Shown here: positions 1-6,884 of the stretch, piece by piece
Layout of the letters: each line of letters begins with the position of its first letter
How positions within the stretch are numbered: the stretch's first letter is position 1
Assembly: GCA_021819985.1 (NCBI GenBank)
Contig: JAKAEG010000174.1
Span: 1-7,087 of the forward strand
Length of the DNA: 7,087 nucleotides
Reading direction: 5' to 3'
From: Nitrospirota bacterium
GTDB lineage: Bacteria > Nitrospirota > Thermodesulfovibrionia > Thermodesulfovibrionales > JdFR-88
Program-made: the position numbers and the translations under genes
Notes under the pieces: generated by a model
What the model was told of the DNA's origin: nothing
Database searches by the model: none
The model's input: only the letters and a program-made list of their open reading frames with translations

Positions 1-1
1 T

Positions 2-895
2 TCCATAGGCAGGACGCCGCTTGTCCTCATCGAAAATTTAAACGCAAATAAAAAAGCGCGGGCCTTCGCCAAGCTCGAAGGGTCCAATCCCGGCGGTTCG
101 GTGAAAGACAGGATCGCGCTTTACATGATCGAGACCGCGGAAAAAGAGGGCAGGCTCCAAAAAGAAAAAACCATACTTGAAGCGACGAGCGGCAATACCG
201 GCATCGGGCTTGCGATGGTCGCCGCCGCCAAAGGGATGAAAGTGAAACTTGTAATGCCGGCCTGCGTCAGCCTTGAAAGAAGAAGGACCCTCGAAGCCCT
301 TGGCGCGGAGCTGGTCCTGAGCCCGGCGGAGGAAGGTACGGACGGGGCCATCAGGCTCGCGGCAAAGATAATGGCCTCGGAACCGGGGACTTACTTCATG
401 CCGGACCAGTTCAACAATCCTGCCAATGTCCTGGCCCATTATGAGACGACCGGCAAAGAGGTGATCGAGCAGACGCACGGGGCCATTACCCACTTCGTCG
501 CGGGAATGGGCACCACAGGCACTATCATGGGCACGGGGAAAAGGCTGAAGGAATTCAGGAAAGACATAAAAATAATAGGTGTTGAGCCTTATCTTGGGCA
601 CAAGATCCAGGGACTGAAAAATATGCAGGAATCCATAGTGCCCGGCATATATAAACGTGACGCCCTCGATGAAAAGGTGAATGTAAACGATGAGGACGCA
701 TTCCGCACAGCCAGGGACCTTGCGGTGAAGGAAGGACTTTTTGTCGGGATGTCCAGCGGCGCCGCGGCGTTCGCGGCACTCGAACTGGCCCGTGGGCTGG
801 ATGAAGGCACGATAGTTGTGATATTGCCTGACAGGGGCGACCGGTATCTTTCCACCTCGCTTTTCGCCTCGGTGTGCGCCAAATGTCCGCCGTAA
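2..895 (+). CDS. cysM: Cysteine synthase, CysM type (5'-partial)
   Basis: This is a PLP-dependent cysteine synthase (O-acetylserine or O-phosphoserine sulfhydrylase) that makes L-cysteine from an activated serine and a sulfur donor in the cytoplasm. The reading frame is open from base 2 with no start in view, so about 5-10 N-terminal residues are missing. The 297 residues present match the usual length of about 300. Visible family marks are an IGRTPLV start region, the GGSVKDR segment whose Lys (codon 104-106) should carry the PLP, the substrate loop TSGNTG (185-202), the phosphate-binding GTTGT loop (509-523), and the SSG motif (752-760) whose Ser contacts the pyridine nitrogen. GTTGT, DQFNNP and DRGDRYLST favour CysM over CysK, which usually has GTGGT. 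The protein ends in an unusual Cys-Ala-Lys-Cys-Pro-Pro tail. A GTG at 101 is internal, inside GGSVKDR, and is not the start. The family call is firm; the true substrate (acetylserine, phosphoserine or thiosulfate use) is not readable. Confidence 0.93.
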   Translation, partial: SIGRTPLVLIENLNANKKARAFAKLEGSNPGGSVKDRIALYMIETAEKEGRLQKEKTILEATSGNTGIGLAMVAAAKGMKVKLVMPACVSLERRRTLEALGAELVLSPAEEGTDGAIRLAAKIMASEPGTYFMPDQFNNPANVLAHYETTGKEVIEQTHGAITHFVAGMGTTGTIMGTGKRLKEFRKDIKIIGVEPYLGHKIQGLKNMQESIVPGIYKRDALDEKVNVNDEDAFRTARDLAVKEGLFVGMSSGAAAFAALELARGLDEGTIVVILPDRGDRYLSTSLFASVCAKCPP

Positions 896-920
896 ATGGC
901 AAAAAGAAAAAAATTTCATA

Positions 921-954
921 AATAAAAAAGGCCCGAAAACGGGTCTTTTTTATT
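921..954. terminator. Bidirectional intrinsic terminator between convergent genes
   Basis: A GC core, GGCCCG-AAAA-CGGGTC (930-945, one G-U pair), is flanked by an A-run on the left and a T-run on the right that also pair, giving about 15 stacked pairs around an AAAA loop. It sits 25 bases after the cysM stop and 20 bases before the stop of the minus-strand flippase-like gene. Both transcripts would read a hairpin followed by a U-run, so it can end both. Confidence 0.85.
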
Positions 955-974
955 TAGCGGAACAGCGTCGCCCT

Positions 975-1916
975 TCAGCTTTTTTTTATCTTTAAATACT
1001 CGTAAAGTCCGGGAAGGCTTGACGCGGCCATTGACAGGAACAATGCGAACGAAAGCGCCGTTGCCGTGTGCTTTGGGACCCCAACGGAGCCGAAAAGGAG
1101 CACGAAAGAGGCCTCGCGTATGCCAAATCCGGAGATCGAAAGGGGTATGGCCGAAAAGGTCGAGATCAGCGGCACGAATACGAAGAAAAGCGGCAGTGAC
1201 ACATTCAACCCCAAACCCAATGAAAGCGTGTATACCGTAATTACGCTTATGCCCTGCACCCCCAGTGAAAGGAGTATCCCTTTAAAGATGGCGCGTTTTT
1301 CATAAATACCGAAATACTCGTAGAAGTCCGCGAGGAGCTTTATCCGCCTGCCCAGCCTCAGTTTGAAAAAAAACACGCTGAATGTGAGAAACACAAGGAA
1401 AAGGACCGGAAGAAACCATAGAAGCCCGGTGCCCCTTAAATAGTTGATGCCGGGGAAATAAGCCAGGAAAGCAACTATAAGCAGGCCCGCAAACCCAAGA
1501 TATCTCTCCATGAATATGGAGGCCATCGCCTCCGCCATCCTGCCGGTCTTTTTGTAAAGGTAATAGCCCTTGAAGGCGTCGCCCCCAACCACTCCGGGCA
1601 GAAACGTGCTGAAAAAAGTCCCAAGAAGGTAGAGCGAAAAGAATTTTTTAAGGGAAAGTCTTTCCGAAACGAAGAGCCGCCATCTCATCGAGGATACCAA
1701 AGTGCCAAGCAGGTAAAGAGCAACGCCTGCCAGAAAAAACCTGAGATCCATGCTTTTCAACGTATGGAGGACTTTCTCTACGCCCGCCCTCTTCAGCACA
1801 AGCCAGAGCAGGCCGCCGCTCACGCTGAATTTGAGCGCGAGGACCAGGATTTTTTTTAAGGCCTTCCGAAAAAAACTGCTGTTGGCCTTATCCCTGGTCG
1901 CCGATGTCTGTTCCAA
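975..1916 (-). CDS. Flippase-like integral membrane protein (LPG_synthase_TM / UPF0104 family)
   Basis: A 313-residue polytopic membrane protein of the family that includes YbhN, AglD and the membrane half of MprF (PF03706). Members are linked to translocation or synthesis of lipid-linked products, and many are called 'flippase-like' without proof. Hydrophobic segments begin near residues 24, 59, 93, 142, 165, 213, 241 and 284. Family marks are RWR (78-80), LPG...GGD (106-113), MERYLG (136-141) and SISGFGIREA (260-269). The start is a TTG at 1914-1916. An in-frame TGA lies only four codons upstream and the next Met is residue 56, so TTG is the only sensible early start; the Shine-Dalgarno is weak (GAGAAAAG). 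The first 29 bases overlap the end of the GT2 gene, which points to translational coupling. As the last gene of the cluster it probably acts on the lipid-linked sugar made by its neighbours, but this is inferred from context. The 110-residue aminoacyl-transfer domain of MprF is absent, so true lysyl-phosphatidylglycerol synthesis is unlikely. Confidence 0.85.
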   Translation of the reverse strand: MEQTSATRDKANSSFFRKALKKILVLALKFSVSGGLLWLVLKRAGVEKVLHTLKSMDLRFFLAGVALYLLGTLVSSMRWRLFVSERLSLKKFFSLYLLGTFFSTFLPGVVGGDAFKGYYLYKKTGRMAEAMASIFMERYLGFAGLLIVAFLAYFPGINYLRGTGLLWFLPVLFLVFLTFSVFFFKLRLGRRIKLLADFYEYFGIYEKRAIFKGILLSLGVQGISVITVYTLSLGLGLNVSLPLFFVFVPLISTFSAIPLSISGFGIREASFVLLFGSVGVPKHTATALSFALFLSMAASSLPGLYEYLKIKKS

Positions 1917-2856
1917 GGACTTTTCTCAGGGCGTATATCGGTTTTTTCTGGCTTTCATGGTACACACGGACGAGCATCTCTCCCAGCAGTCCCATGCCTA
2001 TCAGCTGTATCCCTATTATTATCAATAGCACGCCCAAAAGCAGAAGCGGCCTGCCACCGATAGAGCGGTAAAAAAAAAGTTTTTGGGCGGCCAGGTATAT
2101 CGAAATGGCGAGTCCTGCAAAGGTGCTGGCAAGACCCATGGGCCCGAAGAACTGAATTGGCTTGGTGGAAAAGCTCTGAAGGAATTTAACGGTTATGAGG
2201 TCCAGGAAGACCTTTATGGTCCTCGTGATCCCGTATTTGGACTTGCCCCTCGTCCTTGGGTGATGAGTAGTCTCCACCTCAGCCACGGTTACCCCGTACC
2301 AGTTCGCAACGGCGGGGATGAAACGGTGCATCTCCCCATAGAGCCTCAGGTTGTTTACCACTTCCCGCCTGTATGCCTTAAGCGAGCAGCCGTAATCGTG
2401 GAGCTTTACCCCGGTTACCGCCCCTATGAGCCAGTTCGCAATGGCGGAGGGAAGCTTGCGGCTCAGGTAAGGATCTTTTCTATTCTTGCGCCATCCGCTT
2501 ACCAGGTCATATTGCCCCGCCATACTGAACAATTTCGGAATGTCGGCGGGGTCGTTCTGCATGTCCCCATCCATGGTGATTATGACATCGCCACGCGCAT
2601 GATCGAATCCGGCGGTGAAGGCGGCCGTCTGGCCGAAGTTGCGCCTGAACTCTAGCACAACGATTTTAGGGTCGCTGGTCAACCCCTCCAATATGGCCGC
2701 GGTCTTGTCCGTGCTGCCGTCATCGATAAGAATTATTTCGTAATCCACTCCCATTCCGTCCAGCACCGGTTTCAGGGCTTCGTACAGCGGCCGGATATTT
2801 TCCTCCTCGTTATAAACGGGAACAACAATAGAGAGGTCTTTTATGCTTTTTTTCAT
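1888..2856 (-). CDS. Polyprenyl-phosphate glycosyltransferase, GT2 (GtrB/ArnC/DPM1-like)
   Basis: A 322-residue membrane-anchored GT-A enzyme that should transfer a sugar from a nucleotide donor to undecaprenyl (polyprenyl) phosphate at the cytoplasmic face. The catalytic domain has VVPVYNEEENI (11-21), the IDDGST nucleotide site (44-49), FRRNFGQTAAFTAGFD (70-85), and the metal-binding DGD (96-98) followed by MQNDP. Next come the DYGCSLKAYRR region (154-164) and HPRTRGKSKYG (199-209), typical of this subfamily. Two C-terminal membrane helices follow (about 236-258 and 269-292), as in GtrB and ArnC. The ATG start (2854-2856) lies 35 bases after the stop of the upstream GT-C gene; the leader is A-rich with only a weak GAAAG as Shine-Dalgarno. 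The 3' end overlaps the flippase-like gene by 29 bases. Glucose, mannose, aminoarabinose and other sugars are all possible; the sequence does not decide. The family call is firm. Confidence 0.93.
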   Translation of the reverse strand: MKKSIKDLSIVVPVYNEEENIRPLYEALKPVLDGMGVDYEIILIDDGSTDKTAAILEGLTSDPKIVVLEFRRNFGQTAAFTAGFDHARGDVIITMDGDMQNDPADIPKLFSMAGQYDLVSGWRKNRKDPYLSRKLPSAIANWLIGAVTGVKLHDYGCSLKAYRREVVNNLRLYGEMHRFIPAVANWYGVTVAEVETTHHPRTRGKSKYGITRTIKVFLDLITVKFLQSFSTKPIQFFGPMGLASTFAGLAISIYLAAQKLFFYRSIGGRPLLLLGVLLIIIGIQLIGMGLLGEMLVRVYHESQKKPIYALRKVLGTDIGDQG

Positions 2857-2891
2857 AAATTTTTTATTTTTTCTTTCGGAGACGCTATTTC

Positions 2892-4406
2892 CTAAAACTC
2901 AGTTGCCGGTTTTTCTTTCATGCCTTTGAAACCATAGCAAGTATATATTGTGTAAACGGAGAGTATTTTTCCTTTTTCCTTCTCCGTAAATACTTCTTTT
3001 TTATAGCTTTCAAAGGCATTTTTGACGGCTTCGGGCATATTCGAATCCCCTATTGTAACAAAAACGGCATTTTGCCGCAGTAACCCTTCGAACCCCGGCC
3101 AGAGATCGTACTGGTTCATCCGCTGCCCGCTGCTCCTGGCGCAGTAAGTCACCGGATTGCCCTTCATGTAAAAGGCAAGCTCGGAGGAAGCCTGATACGC
3201 GTCCGAAAAGACGAAATAGGGGGTAGGAGGGGCGTTTTTTTCCACCTCGGCCGCAAGCTCTCTCCAACCCTTGAGTCTCGACTGCGGGTCCAGTTTAGGA
3301 GGCAGTCCGGCAATTGACGGATAATAAGTGACCGCGGCCGCAAACAGGCACATGGCTATTGCGATACCGGCAAGGACCTTTTTCCTGGCGCTCGCGGAAT
3401 TTTCAAGGAAAACATGGCTGAACGCGAACAGCCCGGTAACGTAACCAGCCATCGCCCAGTTGGCCTGGACCTTCCCCTGTACGCTCTTTAACAGGAAGAA
3501 GACAAGCGTCGGGGCTGCGAACCAGAAGGAGAACCTGCCTGCCCAATCTCCTTTTTGTGAAGAATAGTCTTTATTTCCCCCTTTTTCTTTCACCAGGGCA
3601 TAGATCATCAACGCAAACAGGAGGGGTGTGATAATTCCAAACTGGGAACCTGTGAACTCAAGCAGGCTTTTTATCGATATCCTGAAGCCGTCCTGTATGT
3701 CCGCGTGGCCCATCTCGTGCCTGAAATTTACCCAGTTGTGGGCCATGTTCCATAAAAAAAGAGGGGTAAAAAGCGCCGCCGCGGCAAGAAGCCCCGCATA
3801 CGGCCGCAACGAAAACAGCTTAGCCCTTTCCTCTTTTGAGGCAAGGAAGAGAAAAACGGACAGGATAAAAAAGGACGTCGTGAGCTTTGTAAGCATCCCC
3901 GCCCCCACGGCAAGCCCAAGGACCACCCAGTCAGATGTCCTGTTCCCCTTGAGGGCCTTTTGGAAGAAAAACAGCGACAGTATCCATAAGAAAAGAAAGG
4001 GGGCGTCTATCGTCATTATCACGCCGAAAGCGGTAAAAAGCGGCACCGCCTGAAAAAGGACAGCGGACCATATCCCGGTCTTTTCGTCATATAGGTCCTT
4101 GCCAAGCATGTAAAGGACCACGCTGGCCAGCAAAGAGAGGACCGGGGCAAAGAACCTGACCCCGAATTCCGTGTTCCCAAAAAGGGCCGTCCCTGCCCAT
4201 ATGAGATAAGCTATGATTGGACCTTTGGAGTAATACCCAAGTGCAAGCCGTCTCGACCATTCCCAGTAATGCGCCTCGTCGGGGCTTAGATTAATGTTGC
4301 CGTGCAGGATGAAATAAAACCTGAAGAGGGTAAGTGCGGCAAGAAAAAATATAAAGCCGCGTTTCAAGCTGCCGCTGCCCTCAAGTGTGGATTTTTTGCT
4401 GTCCAT
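2892..4406 (-). CDS. GT-C family integral membrane glycosyltransferase (ArnT/PMT-like, GT39/GT83 type)
   Basis: A roughly 504-residue membrane enzyme of the PMT_2/ArnT group, which moves a sugar from a polyprenyl-phosphate carrier to an acceptor on the outer face of the membrane. After a short polar N-terminus and a first helix, the first outer loop holds the diagnostic LSPDEAHYWEWSRR with its catalytic Asp-Glu (residues 43-44), followed by LGYYSKGPIIAYLIW, the counterpart of the ArnT YYxKPP region. A TIDAPF segment (Asp at 134), about ten further hydrophobic helices and a QANW motif (314-317) follow. The C-terminal 130 residues form a soluble domain. I chose ATG at 4404-4406, which has an AGGA ten bases upstream; an in-frame TTG two codons earlier (4410-4412) is the alternative, with AGGA only four bases away. 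It leads the minus-strand cluster, and the GT2 neighbour is the expected maker of its lipid-linked donor. The acceptor (lipid A, protein, or another glycan) is unknown. Confidence 0.9.
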   Translation of the reverse strand: MDSKKSTLEGSGSLKRGFIFFLAALTLFRFYFILHGNINLSPDEAHYWEWSRRLALGYYSKGPIIAYLIWAGTALFGNTEFGVRFFAPVLSLLASVVLYMLGKDLYDEKTGIWSAVLFQAVPLFTAFGVIMTIDAPFLFLWILSLFFFQKALKGNRTSDWVVLGLAVGAGMLTKLTTSFFILSVFLFLASKEERAKLFSLRPYAGLLAAAALFTPLFLWNMAHNWVNFRHEMGHADIQDGFRISIKSLLEFTGSQFGIITPLLFALMIYALVKEKGGNKDYSSQKGDWAGRFSFWFAAPTLVFFLLKSVQGKVQANWAMAGYVTGLFAFSHVFLENSASARKKVLAGIAIAMCLFAAAVTYYPSIAGLPPKLDPQSRLKGWRELAAEVEKNAPPTPYFVFSDAYQASSELAFYMKGNPVTYCARSSGQRMNQYDLWPGFEGLLRQNAVFVTIGDSNMPEAVKNAFESYKKEVFTEKEKGKILSVYTIYTCYGFKGMKEKPATEF

Positions 4407-4423
4407 TATCAAAAATTCCTGAA
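4399..4423 (-). promoter_or_regulatory. Ribosome binding site deciding the GT-C gene start
   Basis: Read on the minus strand, AGGA (from TCCT at 4417-4420) precedes two in-frame starts: TTG after 4 bases (4410-4412) and ATG after 10 bases (4404-4406). Spacing and codon preference favour the ATG, though coupled use of both is possible. Confidence 0.5.
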
Positions 4424-4448
4424 CCTCATTTTATTTTATTCACCGGTC

Positions 4449-4495
4449 AAAAAACAAAAAATAAAAAAACGGGAAAAGAGTTTTTTTGTTTTTTC
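4449..4495 (-). terminator. A/T-only hairpin, probable terminator of the response regulator gene
   Basis: Two A-runs (4456-4461 and 4463-4469) are complementary to two T-runs (4481-4487 and 4489-4494), closed by C4470-G4480 around a nine-base loop. That gives 14 positions, with one mismatch (A-C) on the minus strand. The minus-strand transcript leaves the hairpin into an unbroken U-rich stretch, as at an intrinsic terminator, but the stem lacks a GC core. It lies about 45-90 bases past the regulator stop and before the GT-C start. It may instead be simple A/T-rich spacer DNA. Confidence 0.4.
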
Positions 4496-4537
4496 AGATT
4501 TTTTCCGCATCTGGCCGTTCAGGTAATAACACCGGGG

Positions 4538-4888
4538 TCAATTATGTGCGGTGTCACCCAAAATAGACCCGACCAGTTTTCTTATATCGCTTATCCGGAA
4601 AGGTTTCTGAATGTATGGCGTGGCTTCGTCCGGCGCCTGGCCGCCGCTTATAAAGAGAAATTTGGTTTCGGGACACCTGGCCCGCGCTGCCCCGGCAAGG
4701 GCCCCGGTGGAAATGCCTGGAATGTGAAGGTCCATGATTATCAGGCCGAATTCGCTGAACGACAGGGCCTCCAGACAGGAATTGCCGTCCTGTACGGTCA
4801 TTACTTCATACCCCTCTTTACTGAGTGCCCGGCCGATTGCGTCCAGCACAAGCGGTTCATCATCAACAACAAGAATCTTCTTATTCAT
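4538..4888 (-). CDS. Single-domain response regulator (CheY-like receiver)
   Basis: A 116-residue protein consisting only of a receiver domain. It carries the acidic pair Asp9-Asp10, the phospho-acceptor Asp53 in IIMDLHIPG, the switch Ser81 in FLFISGG, and Lys95-Pro96 in IQKPF, so all key residues for phosphorylation are present. Normal receiver length is about 120, and there is no DNA-binding or enzymatic output domain, so it probably works through protein contacts or as a phosphorelay intermediate. The ATG at 4886-4888 puts the first beta strand (KKILVVDDE) right at the N-terminus, which supports the start, although no clear Shine-Dalgarno is visible. No histidine kinase is in the window. 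It is divergent from the symporter gene (152-bp gap) and in the same direction as the glycosyltransferase cluster, 131 bases upstream of it. The partner and output are unknown. Confidence 0.93.
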   Translation of the reverse strand: MNKKILVVDDEPLVLDAIGRALSKEGYEVMTVQDGNSCLEALSFSEFGLIIMDLHIPGISTGALAGAARARCPETKFLFISGGQAPDEATPYIQKPFRISDIRKLVGSILGDTAHN

Positions 4889-4934
4889 AAGGCTGTTAAT
4901 AATTTAGCATGAAAAGGTATAGTAAGTTAAATGG

Positions 4935-4978
4935 TAGCGAGCGCATCCCCTGTGACTTGCTGGCAGGTTAAGCGAGCG
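4935..4978. repeat. Pair of AGCGAGCG direct repeats in the divergent intergenic region
   Basis: AGCGAGCG occurs at 4935-4942 and again at 4971-4978, 36 bases apart. Each copy is preceded by a nearby GTTA and followed by an AT one base later. The pair lies between the divergent response regulator and symporter genes, where operators are expected. Two 8-bp copies could also be chance. Confidence 0.35.
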
Positions 4979-5011
4979 AATGTGCTGAAAACAAAAATTC
5001 CTAACATAAGG

Positions 5012-5035
5012 TTTCCTGCGGTTTATCGCAGGAAA
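5012..5035 (+). promoter_or_regulatory. Hairpin sequestering the symporter Shine-Dalgarno
   Basis: TTTCCTGCG (5012-5020) and CGCAGGAAA (5027-5035) are perfectly complementary over 9 bp with a GTTTAT loop. The 3' arm contains AGGA (5030-5033), seven bases before the ATG at 5041, the evident ribosome binding site. The structure would block ribosome entry until melted or bound. As double-stranded DNA the same dyad could be an operator. The fold is read directly; the control role is inferred. Confidence 0.6.
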
Positions 5036-5040
5036 GATCA

Positions 5041-6726
5041 ATGCGGGCTGCCGACTGGCTTATAGTTTCATTGTTCCTGGCTGCCTCCCTTGCAGTCGGA
5101 CTGTATTTCACCCGAAGGGCCTCCTCCGGACTTGGCGAATTCTTTCTGTCGGGAAGAAGGCTTCCGTGGTGGCTGGCCGGCACCTCGATGGCTGCCACTT
5201 CATTTTCCTCCGACACTCCGCTTTATGTGACCGGACTGGTCAGGGAGCATGGAATCTACGAGAACTGGCAATGGTGGTGCTTCATCTTGAGCGGGATGCT
5301 TTCGGTTTTTTTCTTTTCAAGGCTTTGGAGAAGGCTTGGGGTGGTGACGGACGTGGAACTCATAAAGCTAAGGTATTCCGGCAGGGAGGCCTCGGTCCTT
5401 CGCGGCTTCAAGGCCCTTTATTTCGCCTTCGCGATACACACCATCATAAAGGCCCAGGTGATACTTGCCATGGCAAAGATAATGGATGTCGCTTTGGGCT
5501 GGGGAAAATGGGAGAGCATCATCATTTCCAGCGGGGTGACCATCGTTTATACGATGCTGTCCGGTTATTGGGGCGTGGTGACGACGGACTTTCTTCAGTT
5601 CGGCATCGCCATGACGGGTGCGGTCGTGCTCGCTTTTGCGGCGGACGCGAAAGCGGGAGGCATCAAGCATATAAAAGCCGTTTTGCCGCCCCATGTGCTG
5701 CATTTTTTCCCCTCTCCCGGAAACGCCGCCTTCATGGCCTTTCTTGGTTATATATCGCTAAGCTGGTGGTCCAAATATTCCTCAGACGGGGGCGGCGTAC
5801 TGGTACAGCGCATGGCTTCCTCGAAAGACGAGCATCAGAGTTTTCTTGCGACCCTTTATTTCAATGTCGTGACCTTCGCGTTAAGGACGTGGCCCTGGGT
5901 GATCGCCGCGCTTGCCTCTCTTGTCCTGTACCCGCACTTTAAAGACAACGAGGCCGTATATCCAAAAATGATGGTGGACCTTCTGCCTGTGGGGCTTCGC
6001 GGGCTGATGCTCGCATCCTTTTTCGCCGCGTTCATGTCCTGCCTCAGCACTTACCTGAACCTCTCCTCCGCATATTTCGTAAATGATTTCTACAAGCCCT
6101 TCATCAGGCGGGATGCGGACGACAGGCACTATATAAAAATAGCCCGCATAATGGTGCTGGTGCTCTCGGCGGCTACGGCAGTGATCACCTATAATGTTTC
6201 CTCCATAATCGGCGTTTTTAAATTTTTAATTGCGTTTGGTTCCGGCACCGGTCTTGTATATATAATGAGATGGTTCTGGTGGAGGATAAACGCGTGGAGC
6301 GAGATATCCGCGCTTATAGCCTCAAGTCTTGCCACCGCTGCCGTTTATACCACGCATGTTTGCGCCCATACGCCCTATTATGAAAGGCTTTCGCTGATAA
6401 TCGGTTCTTCCACGCTCGTGTGGGTGGCCGTTACGCTTCTGACAAGACCTGTCGAACTGGAAAAACTGCGGGATTTCTATATAAGGACGAAACCGGGCGG
6501 GCCGGGATGGGGCCCGGTAAAAGCAGGTCTTCCGGCAATCGACAGGACCGCGCCAGGCATCTTTACCGGCGCCTTTACTCAATGGGTCCTTGGGTGCGTT
6601 TTCCTGGTCGGACTTACCGTAGGTATCGGGGAAGCGATCCTGGGATTTTATGTCCCCGCCTTTCTATGGCTTTCGGCCTCCGCGTTTACAGCGTTCAAGC
6701 TCTACAAGCCCGGTTCTTTTTCCTAG
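5041..6726 (+). CDS. Sodium:solute symporter family (SSF) permease
   Basis: A 561-residue polytopic membrane transporter of the SSF family (PF00474; relatives include PutP, SGLT and PanF), expected to import a small solute with Na+ in the inner membrane. The N-terminus DWLIVSLFLAASLAVGLYF is the first helix, followed by EFFLSGRRLPWWLAGTSMAA (33-52) and SFSSDTP, the usual YFLAGR-type signature. GYWGVVTTDFLQF (175-187) matches the family's 'GG-x-x-AV-x-TD-x-x-Q' segment, and AAFMSCLSTYLNLSS...VNDFYKPF (329-354) matches the conserved helix that contributes Na+-site Ser/Thr residues. About 13-14 hydrophobic helices are seen and length is normal. The ATG at 5041 has AGGA seven bases upstream, inside a hairpin. 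The stop TAG (6724-6726) lies at the junction with an inserted fold-back element. No regulatory domain is fused. The substrate (sugar, amino acid, carboxylate) cannot be told, and the divergent response regulator is the only hint of regulation. Confidence 0.93.
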   Translation: MRAADWLIVSLFLAASLAVGLYFTRRASSGLGEFFLSGRRLPWWLAGTSMAATSFSSDTPLYVTGLVREHGIYENWQWWCFILSGMLSVFFFSRLWRRLGVVTDVELIKLRYSGREASVLRGFKALYFAFAIHTIIKAQVILAMAKIMDVALGWGKWESIIISSGVTIVYTMLSGYWGVVTTDFLQFGIAMTGAVVLAFAADAKAGGIKHIKAVLPPHVLHFFPSPGNAAFMAFLGYISLSWWSKYSSDGGGVLVQRMASSKDEHQSFLATLYFNVVTFALRTWPWVIAALASLVLYPHFKDNEAVYPKMMVDLLPVGLRGLMLASFFAAFMSCLSTYLNLSSAYFVNDFYKPFIRRDADDRHYIKIARIMVLVLSAATAVITYNVSSIIGVFKFLIAFGSGTGLVYIMRWFWWRINAWSEISALIASSLATAAVYTTHVCAHTPYYERLSLIIGSSTLVWVAVTLLTRPVELEKLRDFYIRTKPGGPGWGPVKAGLPAIDRTAPGIFTGAFTQWVLGCVFLVGLTVGIGEAILGFYVPAFLWLSASAFTAFKLYKPGSFS

Positions 6727-6743
6727 AACCTGTCTCAAAATTG
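6724..6743 (+). repeat. Left terminal inverted repeat of the fold-back element
   Basis: Twenty bases perfectly complementary to 6885-6904. Its first three bases form the TAG stop of the symporter gene. Confidence 0.85.
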
Positions 6744-6884
6744 CTTCCGGCTGCAAAAGGCTGAAACCGCGGCATACTGCGTCAAAAAAGGAAAATCGTC
6801 CTCAACGCAGCGCTGCTGCGCCTCCGGGCTATTTCCTTTTTTCCCCTTGTCTGCCGCAATTTCCGCTCTTTTTCGCTTCGAAAT

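Noticed and set aside
38..919. Long minus-strand open frame (293 codons) opposite the cysteine synthase
   Set aside because: It lies wholly antisense to a gene with clear family motifs throughout, its translation shows no recognisable domain, and it would run through the terminator region. It is a by-product of codon bias.
975..1916. Calling the membrane protein a lysyl-phosphatidylglycerol synthase (MprF)
   Set aside because: Only the membrane half is present; the soluble aminoacyl-transfer domain is missing, and the neighbours point to glycolipid chemistry.
2083..2655. Plus-strand open frame (190 codons) opposite the GT2 gene
   Set aside because: The opposite strand encodes the catalytic motifs of the GT2 enzyme in the correct order; the antisense frame has no start context or known motif.
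4302..4912. Plus-strand frames (74 and 175 codons) across the gap and opposite the response regulator
   Set aside because: The first spans the A/T-only spacer and the antisense of the GT-C start; the second is antisense to a receiver domain with all catalytic residues. Neither shows a domain.
4901..4930. Possible minus-strand promoter for the response regulator (TTAACT, 18 bases, TAAATT)
   Set aside because: Each box matches only 4 of 6 positions, and the implied start would leave almost no leader before the ATG; too weak to list.
4960..4980. Possible sigma-54 promoter (TGGCAG...) upstream of the symporter
   Set aside because: The GC dinucleotide is not at the required spacing after the GG, so the -24/-12 pattern fails.
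5166..5942. Plus-strand open frame (258 codons) inside the symporter in another frame
   Set aside because: It overlaps the SSF signature region in the wrong frame and has a His/Arg/Gly-rich composition typical of a frame shadow, with no ribosome site.
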